NCBI GenBank assembly: GCA_910583835.1
Contig: CAJTYM010000013.1
Location: forward strand, 1-64,000
Direction: 5' to 3'
From: an uncultured Lachnospiraceae bacterium
GTDB taxonomy: Bacteria; Bacillota; Clostridia; Lachnospirales; Lachnospiraceae
DNA length: 64,000 nt
The position numbers and the translations under genes were made by a program. Below, one piece after another: positions 58,501 through 64,000 of this stretch. The notes below the pieces were generated by a model. The model ran no database searches, was not told where the DNA came from, and was given only the letters and a program-made list of their open reading frames with translations. Position 1 is the stretch's first letter, and the number at the start of each line of letters is the position of its first letter.

Positions 58501-60819
58501 TTTGTCATAGGGCACAGTATCCAGGTTTGCCCGAATTTTTTTAATTTCCGCCTTCACCTCCGACTGCGTAAGCACGGAAGAATCGCTCATTACAGTAACT
58601 GCCGCCCGGGCGTCCGCCGAACTGCTTCGGGGTGACGGCTTAGGAATGGTTGCCTCTTGCAGCCACTTCTCAAAATCTTCTGGATAATTCAGCTTACGGA
58701 TGGCTTCGGAACCCTTTCCGGGGTCAATCGTAATCTGATAGCCCTCAATGTGCCCAAAAATCCCACTATGCCCATTGACGTAAGTATCCTCGACGCTGAA
58801 TACCAGGTTTGATTTCTCAGGGTCCTGGTTGGCATAAATATCCCTGGTGTCTATATTCGCATCCTTGGGCTGGGCGCCGCAGTCTACCTCAACCTGCATG
58901 GAAGGCGCAGTGACGGAAGACCCCTCCTCACCGGTGCGGAAGGTAAGCGGTTCTACCGAGTCCATGCTGATGTTAAACTTCCGGTTCATGGCGCACAGAC
59001 CATAAAGCTTGACATAAGATTTACGCATCTTTCCATCATCATCATAAGCATAAATATTTGCTGTAAGCCTTCCGTTTTCCAGGTTTTTTACTGCATTCTG
59101 ATCCTGCATCCGCCCTTTGGTACTCCCATGGCTGTATACGGTATCTACCCCAGGGACTTCTATCTTCCTCTGTCCGCCGTCCGTGCTCCCCGATGTGTCC
59201 CAATCGGGAATAAAATAACTGTAATACACGCCTGGCATGTTCTCTATCCTGCAATATACCCAGCCTGGTTTCCCCAGTGTAGAATTATAATACCGCAGAC
59301 GCCCGTACTTTCCGCCGCTCTGGTAATCGGAAGCCCGGTCTCCACAGGCATTCGGCTTATTGCCGCCTACGAAGCCATATTCAAACATCCCGCCGTGGGC
59401 TGCATCCGCCGCAAAGTAATAGGTTCCCGCCTCTACTGCCGGCTCATAATCGTTATCCATGATACGGCCCGTCGCATCACCCTCCGTATATTCTACGATA
59501 TATTTGTGACCCTTGATTTCAATTTCAAAAGATGGACCTGCCGCTGCTGCGCGCACTGCGCTTTCTTCCGCTGCCAGGCTGCTGCCCTGGCTTTCATCAA
59601 TCTCCACGACTGCCTCCGTATACGCACCTTCCTCACATGCCCTGAGGTCAGTGAGCATCACCTGGAACGTGCCGGTTCCCGCGACATCCACCGCAATCTC
59701 CTTTTCCATCTCGTATGGCGCGAAGGAAACCAGCTCATTCTTTTCCTCATAATTCGTCCCTGCCACAGCGCTCACCCCGCTGGTGCGCAGCGCCATCTCA
59801 CACACGGAATACTCCGCGCCCGTCCGCTGTACCGTGACTACTGCCTTGCCTTCCTCTGAGGTATACGCAGCCTCTGTAAAAGAAACCTTGGAATGCTCCG
59901 CCTCCTGCGCATCCTGTATGGAAACTGACAGAGATGTCACCTCATAGAGCTCCGCCTCCTGCGGATTTACCAGCAGGAGAGAAAAACCTTCCATCCCCTC
60001 GCTCTTGTCATCCTCCAAAATCTGGAACTTCACAACTTTTTCACGCTCGCCCTTCTCAAAGGTGACGGTACTTTCGCTGGAGTACTCAAGCTGCTGCATG
60101 GATTCTGCCACAACTTCCCCTAAAATTTCATCCATCAGACCCTGGTCCTCTATGCCCGCAAGTTCCCTGGTCTTTTCCCCAGTCTGTGATTCTTTCTCCC
60201 GGGCAAGAGGGCTTGCCATTGCTGCAAGACCAGCACTGTCGTCCTCCCGCTGCATGGATGCCTCTGCCTCCTGCTGCATGGATACCTCTGCCTTCTGCTG
60301 CATGGACGCCTCTGCCTCCTGCTGCATGGATACCTCTGCCTCCTGCTGCTTCTGGGCAGCGTCTCCTTGCGCTTCCTTTGCCGCTTGCGTAACCTCTAAG
60401 TCTTCCGTATGCGTAATCTCTTGGCCCTTGACATAATTTTCCATTATGCTCCTGCCATTGCCCACCTCTTTTACATTATCCATGGCAAGCTGATAATCCT
60501 CACCATAAACCGCCATTAAATCAATGGTATGGAGGTCTACGCTGGCTTTCTTATCCAGATTGCCTTCCCGATAAAGTTTTACCGCGTATTCTCCTTTTTC
60601 CTCCACCGCGGCAGACGCTGTGCCGAAGTAAATAAAATCTCCCTCAGGCAGCTTGTCCGCCGGAATCCTGGACGACTCCAGGTAGATTGCCTGGTCGGAC
60701 CCTGCCGCATCTACGCGCACCGCGGCTCCCTGCACAGAACCGGCAAGCATTCCTGCACACAGCAGAAAACTTAACGCCCGCCTGCCATACTGTCCTCTCT
60801 TGCTCCTTCTTTGCCTCAT
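52576..60819 (-). CDS. giant exported multidomain surface protein
   Basis: A 2747-residue protein. It has a signal peptide (about 1-39), a Calx-beta domain, four 8-residue Gln/Glu/Met repeats, a second Calx-beta domain (about 310-400) and long strand-rich modules. The middle resembles a secretion or toxin-like core with a propeller-like section (about 1560-1900, repeated T-P-S-V and S-P-K-L strands). A CARDB-like domain, a BIG2 domain, a (D-K-P-N-T)n linker and a very basic Ig-like tail of about 200 residues follow. There is no LPXTG. The frame opens at GTG 60882, but ATG 60819 with GGATGAGG precedes the signal peptide. Probably an adhesin or wall-associated protein; function unknown. Confidence 0.85.
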   Translation of the reverse strand: MRQRRSKRGQYGRRALSFLLCAGMLAGSVQGAAVRVDAAGSDQAIYLESSRIPADKLPEGDFIYFGTASAAVEEKGEYAVKLYREGNLDKKASVDLHTIDLMAVYGEDYQLAMDNVKEVGNGRSIMENYVKGQEITHTEDLEVTQAAKEAQGDAAQKQQEAEVSMQQEAEASMQQKAEVSMQQEAEASMQREDDSAGLAAMASPLAREKESQTGEKTRELAGIEDQGLMDEILGEVVAESMQQLEYSSESTVTFEKGEREKVVKFQILEDDKSEGMEGFSLLLVNPQEAELYEVTSLSVSIQDAQEAEHSKVSFTEAAYTSEEGKAVVTVQRTGAEYSVCEMALRTSGVSAVAGTNYEEKNELVSFAPYEMEKEIAVDVAGTGTFQVMLTDLRACEEGAYTEAVVEIDESQGSSLAAEESAVRAAAAGPSFEIEIKGHKYIVEYTEGDATGRIMDNDYEPAVEAGTYYFAADAAHGGMFEYGFVGGNKPNACGDRASDYQSGGKYGRLRYYNSTLGKPGWVYCRIENMPGVYYSYFIPDWDTSGSTDGGQRKIEVPGVDTVYSHGSTKGRMQDQNAVKNLENGRLTANIYAYDDDGKMRKSYVKLYGLCAMNRKFNISMDSVEPLTFRTGEEGSSVTAPSMQVEVDCGAQPKDANIDTRDIYANQDPEKSNLVFSVEDTYVNGHSGIFGHIEGYQITIDPGKGSEAIRKLNYPEDFEKWLQEATIPKPSPRSSSADARAAVTVMSDSSVLTQSEVKAEIKKIRANLDTVPYDKYFLRWIGEMQGGVTASDPLSYGYKQNLKFKPILAHNDITVEVLPSTGGNGHFKDSQLSQNGVYTFHEGDTITLDAVAEDADKYEVTGYEFSTDGEHFDKITSTRQLFLDGSMGKDYYRIRPVIQEKSNAIEIHMDSSAEAHLEIQGLIPQSELEKLGTEYNYLKGRYFLNVNPQGKTALEKMAPVSGKEYMIRILEKEGGKGKTAYRPTIKKKSGNTTYTTQLFQFVAESDAKDNLYEIGVSEVARDELKKYAVSGNLTSSFMPIRDNGTNPQPLPVAGYTLSIGKGTQDLDADNKPYVESVSSVSDATGYYELEGIMGVAGDVIPVFASNGVTNGQIIDVKLSDTNEDKEKGIYTVSQGNVDIGYPSHAPRVTSIDYTYDNPSHVQSNGGVKPNSVNIYDDIFTVSATVDTYGRNVKEAVFTVYTVAGRTTEYRAMEDPDNKNHFVCKIPGMADSFFNGDRIKVRLVDSEKMYSAAGKDWDGKDILNNEGEPVTGIDWNIEYPDVDTGLVFYVENVLTQPKYYDVKDDSISADIPLLGKATSSTQSGLLTFGKNRWADGNGYTLQIGANFTMGNTGQPSGMDKAGMYDNFMNAVRSDKANAEEIILGKEEGSTKEGETDLKAEKKEVENKIKDMKADSTSKAKGAVAKMNEKEPMWQVSDAVVLVFDFLYNPEIGDFQFISGGVAVGGTVTFNMTAYTLVASVPAFLNFSATLQADLTVAYSTGAGRAAMTAGDFDNYSGNLAERLSSEAKATQSVMASGKIQVGVGLCGVLSARGYVSLKIQLDINMGDLGANDKRGGFLIGSAGGIGFDLLFISVNMDFYSVTKGWGSLENRTSYSFFGGLLDESDLGMENGRQAAQVFSLNKGNTGTMAEQAFSWNENGDKILKTYSEHERLVEHEYDMGTSDMSDFGRSSMLRATPGLVRVSTLLDGAAEHTRPQIIALDDNGRQMIVFIGSRGKGEESNRAALYYAVYDGQSWSMPKFVADDGTVDTTPSVIRGMGADGKEKVMVVWADADREFTAEDSTVSKLNALGISAAVYDIESNTMGEEIVMVEDKYCNLSPKLQVADGILYCSYMKRDLSQVQEEEELLDFGGVYSTMSYMAYDLQNREFISGNAENREELLNIRHSLLSDPLVMDYQAVTAKLDGDTYMLSAYTVDGDTNFETKGDRELYLNIYNITKNQEYFPIQVTNDALSQSSPKLTDIDGTVYLTWLEEGYLFQMADATEILEALFGTSTEKIEISASESDSGQAVSVSIDKDVYRNGYIPSGTDNQEARAYKDWYKKSATDLGITDTEYYDGSVYQDLADGTVQTDCANFSQREGMQTSVSNYTLTSNGKDIYVFFTDFGTKDEKSAGVELYGVCYRRWLGDGTGASGSADAAAEGDSIDLAQDWGFGKAVQITDNGKVIDELSLYMDRESNISAVSNYYEQYINENGGMSYSANKLVEIEFETMGSIEVDEGYIKLPDTLASGEVGRIEFDVVNNGLLTSEGFQYRVYQVKDGAQTLVDSGEEETVLGSGETQKVTAFWDIPQELADTQIMVEVQEMGVAHQTVNSAAVDVPYNSNLEFTDTQVLWNAAQPYLAVTVKNTGNAVAKEYQAAFGICGEDGKMGKVYGTAAIPALASGEEKSFELPFEPAIDDFADNMGVIRLRFAISDGTKTVAETNTKLTSLSPICAQINDGKEIALGYGKTAALEVKAAPWNGIAGEVRFYSSDADIASVDGKGTVTGTGNGKAKIYAYYPASGVTADIDVTVTGQPNTDKPNTDKPNTDKPNTDKPNTDVKVKAGTSKIALKKASAVIAPGKSATIGFTPQKDKMAQQSEKVTVSVSGKSVVSKAVITGSKVKITAAKKAVRGNSTTVVLKSKNAAGKAVSSKIKVTIQNPAKKITAKTGTTKKKPISVKKGKKVNVVLNVTAQNKKKATTDTVKVSSKIVKLEKCSVKKGKITLTLKGKKKDSKAVTIKVGKKSVKIYMKVK
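53161..53233. repeat. 15-bp tandem repeats (D-K-P-N-T linker)
   Basis: Four to five copies of a 15-base unit (consensus GTATTGGGCTTATCC) in the giant surface gene encode a proline-rich hinge before the basic tail. Copy number may vary. Confidence 0.8.
60249..60347. repeat. 24-bp tandem repeats near the N-terminus of the giant protein
   Basis: Four 24-base units encode E-A-E-(V/A)-S-M-Q-Q, arranged as a 48-base higher-order repeat (V and A alternate). They lie between the two Calx-beta domains. Confidence 0.85.
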
Positions 60820-60892
60820 CCTCTTTACCTCATCCTTTCTTTCCCCTTTGTTTGATAACGTTATTCTAATGTATTTGAGCACAGAAAAAAAG

Positions 60893-60918
60893 CGTCAGGA
60901 AACGATTGTTACCTGACG
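60893..60918 (-). terminator. intrinsic terminator between the two exported protein genes
   Basis: CGTCAGG / CCTGACG with a run of seven T on the minus strand (60891-60885) ends the transcript from 60997-62709, so the giant gene needs its own promoter. Confidence 0.8.
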
Positions 60919-60996
60919 TTTATCTTCGGGATAAAAAAAGAAATATTTCCTGTTTTTTTATGCTATACTAAAGAGAAAATGAATAGACACCACAGA

Positions 60997-62709
60997 CTAT
61001 TCCATCCGCTTTTGGGAGGCTGACCGCACCAATTTACGGAAGATACCGGCATGGAAACAGAATGCTGCCATTCCGCCAATGACAGACAGCGCTGCAAATC
61101 CTGCCGCCGCCAGCATGAGCCTGTCCCCCCGGCTGGTTTGAACCGGCGTTTTCCCCACCTGCAAGGAAGGATAATAACTTCTGTCCTCTCCATTTACAGA
61201 TGGCAGGACGGCAGACTCGCTTGAGGTATCGCCCTCGCTGCCAACTTCCAAAACTTCGTCAGCATATTCCGCCGGTTCTGCGGCAGATGGCCCTGTTTCT
61301 GCAGACTTACCTGTGTCAGAATGGGGATCTGTACGATTGGCTGGTTCTGCAGTCCCTGGGTTCTCGTTCTCCAAAAAAACGCCCTCCAGGCTATCCTGCG
61401 GTTTGCCCGCAAAACTTGTCTGCGGCTCATCTCCCAGATGTTTCTGCTGCCCGCCAGAGGGGCGTCCCTGTGCCTCTTCTGAAAGCTGGTTCTGCAGTTC
61501 CCCAGAGGGATGTTCCTGCAGTTCCTTTGCCTGACAGCTCTGCGGTTCGTCTGAAGGATGTTCCTGCGGTTTGTCCGGCGGATTTACAATGGAAGTCCCA
61601 CCGCCCCGGCTGCCGCCCTGGTCTTCGGCATGTCCCAGGTTGCCCGCCGCATAGCGAAGCACGTTGGAGAAATGCGGCGTTCCGCCATCCTGCCACTGCA
61701 GACGGATATAGACGAACGGATGCTTTACTGTATCCCACTCATTTTTCAATATGCCAATAAAAAAAGCATCGGCGACATGGGACACATTCATCTTTTGATA
61801 TTCTTTCCAATCAGCGCCATCGAAAGAATACTCAGAAATGACCGTGATTGGCAGCGATTCCTCCGGCTTCGTGTACCCGCCCCGGAACAGGTACGAATTA
61901 TCGCTCATAGCCGCCTTTACCAAGGTAAAAGTCAGCGGATAATCATGGTACGCGACTGTACAGTACAGCGGTTCTTTGGCTGCAGCATAATCAAAAGAAA
62001 CACGCGCCAAAAACCGCAGCCGCTGCTCCTGCTGCTTTTCCGTCCCTTCTAACAGCCAGGAAACTGCAACCGCTTCGTGATAGCGAACCTGGCCCTGGAA
62101 ATTTACTGTACATTTAATTTCCGGCGCAAGCACGTCAGCTGCCGTTTGCCCTTTTTCCACAATGACACATGCAGAGCCCGCATCCTGATTCAGCACGAAA
62201 GGCATATCCGCATAATGGATATCTCCTGATACCTGGCAATTGTCCACAATCAGCCCAGCGCCCTCCTCCTGCCACAATGCATATTGCCCGCTCTCCACTA
62301 TGACATTGCCGAGCGTAAGCAGCCCTCCGTCTGCCACATGAAATATGTCCTCTGCGCCCATAAATATGAGATTACGAACGCTCCAGAATTCAATTTCCCC
62401 GGCAACGGTAATGGTATAGCAATCCGTATCCACCAACACAGCAGGCGTATTCGCCGCATTGGGGCAATAGCAGTAAAATCCGTCCAACACCACATTGCCT
62501 GCCAGTTTTACCGCACCGCCTGTATTCTTATGGGCTTCCAGCCATTCCATCAGCTCTGCGCCAGTTGTTACGGACTCCGGCTCTGCCACGTTTCCTATAT
62601 CTGGTCTGCCCATCCGTTCCTCTGCCGCTGCAGCCGTCAAAGGAGACGGACAGAAGAAACACATAATCATAAAAATTGCCAATATGTAACCCTTTTTTCT
62701 ATTATTCAT
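60997..62709 (-). CDS. membrane-anchored exported protein with Pro/Glu/Gln-rich repeats
   Basis: A 570-residue protein with a signal peptide (about 1-29) and an N-terminal region that resembles a short parallel beta-helix (strand series around I-V-E-S-G and L-T-L-G-N-V). A strand-rich domain and a low-complexity stretch of irregular E-H-P-S-x-E-P-Q repeats (about 375-445) follow. The C-terminus is a membrane helix with a basic tail (L-M-L-A-A-A-G-F-A-A-L-S-V-I). It would sit on the outer face of the membrane with the repeats spanning the wall. No sortase motif. It lies upstream of the giant protein on the same strand. Unrecognised family. Confidence 0.75.
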   Translation of the reverse strand: MNNRKKGYILAIFMIMCFFCPSPLTAAAAEERMGRPDIGNVAEPESVTTGAELMEWLEAHKNTGGAVKLAGNVVLDGFYCYCPNAANTPAVLVDTDCYTITVAGEIEFWSVRNLIFMGAEDIFHVADGGLLTLGNVIVESGQYALWQEEGAGLIVDNCQVSGDIHYADMPFVLNQDAGSACVIVEKGQTAADVLAPEIKCTVNFQGQVRYHEAVAVSWLLEGTEKQQEQRLRFLARVSFDYAAAKEPLYCTVAYHDYPLTFTLVKAAMSDNSYLFRGGYTKPEESLPITVISEYSFDGADWKEYQKMNVSHVADAFFIGILKNEWDTVKHPFVYIRLQWQDGGTPHFSNVLRYAAGNLGHAEDQGGSRGGGTSIVNPPDKPQEHPSDEPQSCQAKELQEHPSGELQNQLSEEAQGRPSGGQQKHLGDEPQTSFAGKPQDSLEGVFLENENPGTAEPANRTDPHSDTGKSAETGPSAAEPAEYADEVLEVGSEGDTSSESAVLPSVNGEDRSYYPSLQVGKTPVQTSRGDRLMLAAAGFAALSVIGGMAAFCFHAGIFRKLVRSASQKRME

Positions 62710-62740
62710 ACAGCTGTTCCTTTACGAGGGAGGATTATTA

Positions 62741-64000
62741 ATGAAACACGCAACATCCGCAAAATCCATATTCCAAACCGTCCTGGTATTTGCCGGCACA
62801 ATAATTCTCACCATGCTTGGCTTGTCCGCAGTTACCTGTTATGATAATAAATATATAACAAAGGCAACCCTCACACAAGACCATTTTTGCCTTATTCCAG
62901 AAAAAGGCTATTGTTCGCTTGCAGACGGATGGGAACTATATCCAGACACCCTGCTTGCTCCAGAAGATTTTTCCGGCAAAACACTGCCCCATTACAGCAC
63001 ATGGGCAGGCGAATATCCCAACCTCGCCTTGTTCCATGCGGACAGAAACCCTTATGGCGCTGCTACCTGGCGCTTACACCTGCAGGGCAGCGGCAATGTT
63101 ACGCTCTATTTACAGGAGCCTCTTTGCGCTGCAGAAGTTTTTGTAAATGGCAGCTGCCTGGGCGGACCGGGGGAAGTATCTTTCGACCACTATTCCCCTT
63201 TGCTCAGAGACACTGCTTATTCTTTTTTTGTGGACGGCAAAGCGGAACTGATTATCCAGACTGCCAATTATTCCCACTACTATGGGGGAATCTGGTACGC
63301 GCCCATAATTGGGGATACCGACAGCGTCAGCCGTCTCATTGCCTTGCGTATGTTCCTCTTTGGACTGCTGTTTTTCTCCTCGCTCACGCTCTCTTTATTC
63401 TGCATAGCATTTTGGCGGCGTCAAAACAGCACCTATCCGAATAACGGCTCCGATTTTGCCGCATTTTATTTCGGCATGTTAAGCCTGTCTTTCGCGCTGC
63501 GTATCTGCTATCCTTTCCTCAGATTGTTCGGGATACCATTGGTACGCACAATTTATGCATTTGAAGACGCTGCTGCAATGTCCGGCATTTATTTTTCAAT
63601 CCAGATTGTATTTTTCTTGTTTTTGCCGGATATATTTAAGCCCCTGAAAAAAATACTTTGCATTCTTTCCCTGGGACTCTGCTTTGCGGTTATCCTTATC
63701 CCCTTATTTTTGTTTGCTGCCTTCCCCGGATCTGTGCTCTGGTATGGACCGTTCATCTCCTGGTACAAGGTAAGCATGGCCGTCATCCTCACCAGCCTGA
63801 CCGTCTACGGCTGCTTCATGGGGCTTCCCCACACAAACACTGCACTCGCCGCCACCGCCGCAAACGGCGTCTGCCTGCTCTACGGCGTCCTGTCCATTGG
63901 ATACTACGAACCATTTATCGGCGCTTATCCAGAAGAATATGGCGCATTTTGCATGGTCATCGCGTTTGCGGTCCTGATGGTGCAGCGCAGCCAGGAAATG
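62741..64000 (+). CDS. 7TM-DISM sensor protein (5' part, runs off the window)
   Basis: The open frame begins at ATG 62741 after GGGAGG and is still open at the window edge (420 codons seen). It has an N-terminal membrane helix (about 14-35) and an extracellular jelly-roll-like domain (about 40-195) with Y-G-A-A-T-W-R-L-H and V-F-V-N-G, similar to the sugar-binding module of 7TMR-DISM receptors. A set of hydrophobic helices (200-420) follows. Such proteins usually continue into a histidine kinase or cyclase, which would lie outside. It is divergent from the 570-residue exported protein. A kinase partner for the regulator at 51878 is possible. Confidence 0.75.
   Translation, partial: MKHATSAKSIFQTVLVFAGTIILTMLGLSAVTCYDNKYITKATLTQDHFCLIPEKGYCSLADGWELYPDTLLAPEDFSGKTLPHYSTWAGEYPNLALFHADRNPYGAATWRLHLQGSGNVTLYLQEPLCAAEVFVNGSCLGGPGEVSFDHYSPLLRDTAYSFFVDGKAELIIQTANYSHYYGGIWYAPIIGDTDSVSRLIALRMFLFGLLFFSSLTLSLFCIAFWRRQNSTYPNNGSDFAAFYFGMLSLSFALRICYPFLRLFGIPLVRTIYAFEDAAAMSGIYFSIQIVFFLFLPDIFKPLKKILCILSLGLCFAVILIPLFLFAAFPGSVLWYGPFISWYKVSMAVILTSLTVYGCFMGLPHTNTALAATAANGVCLLYGVLSIGYYEPFIGAYPEEYGAFCMVIAFAVLMVQRSQEM

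Noticed and set aside
60249..60347. CRISPR-like array
   Set aside because: The repeats are contiguous 24-base in-frame codon repeats without spacers, inside a coding gene.

Overview
The window looks like chromosomal DNA of an anaerobic Gram-positive Clostridia, most likely Lachnospiraceae. The evidence is a pheST T-box leader, AGGAGG ribosome sites, MshEN/CheX and Cache chemotaxis proteins, a BspA-type remnant, a GH97 enzyme, and very large exported proteins with lysine-rich C-termini and no LPXTG. This assignment is inferred from protein families, not from a marker gene. No tRNA, rRNA or CRISPR array was seen.

Layout. 0.1-2.7 kb: leuS. 2.7-7.2 kb: an accessory strip with gene remnants (BspA-like protein, Cro/XRE regulator, IS1182-type transposase, SGNH hydrolase), a zeta-toxin-like module and a Cu/Zn superoxide dismutase. 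7.0-18.5 kb: two chemoreceptors, an EF-G paralogue, tyrA-aroA and an IbrA/IbrB-like pair. 18.5-23.4 kb: queA and pheST behind a T-box. 23.45-25.2 kb: a small island bounded by a matched inverted repeat and carrying a holin-like type I toxin with an antisense RNA. 25.2-35.5 kb: cell-envelope genes (YihY, SpoIID-like, L,D-transpeptidase, SleB-like), cdd, a CheY/CheX pair and thrC. 35.6-41.3 kb: an AP2-domain protein, a ~290-base imperfect palindrome, leuD-leuC, a divergent LysR regulator, ilvC and ilvN. 41.4-48.5 kb: a secreted GH97 enzyme, a C39-like protein, a fructosamine kinase-like protein and a DUF89 protein. 48.6-51.8 kb: a MarR-ADH-ALDH operon with two clear palindromic operators. 51.9-64 kb: an OmpR-type regulator, a 2747-residue exported protein, a membrane-anchored exported protein and the first 420 codons of a 7TM-DISM sensor that runs off the window.

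The genes fall into branched-chain and aromatic amino acid synthesis with charging of Leu and Phe, chemotaxis, envelope remodelling and secreted carbohydrate or surface functions. Accessory material sits between these blocks. The most unusual items are the AP2 protein built like a disarmed HNH homing endonuclease, the type I toxin-antitoxin locus inside an inverted-repeat island, three large palindromic elements (two belonging to one dispersed family), and the IbrA/IbrB pair.
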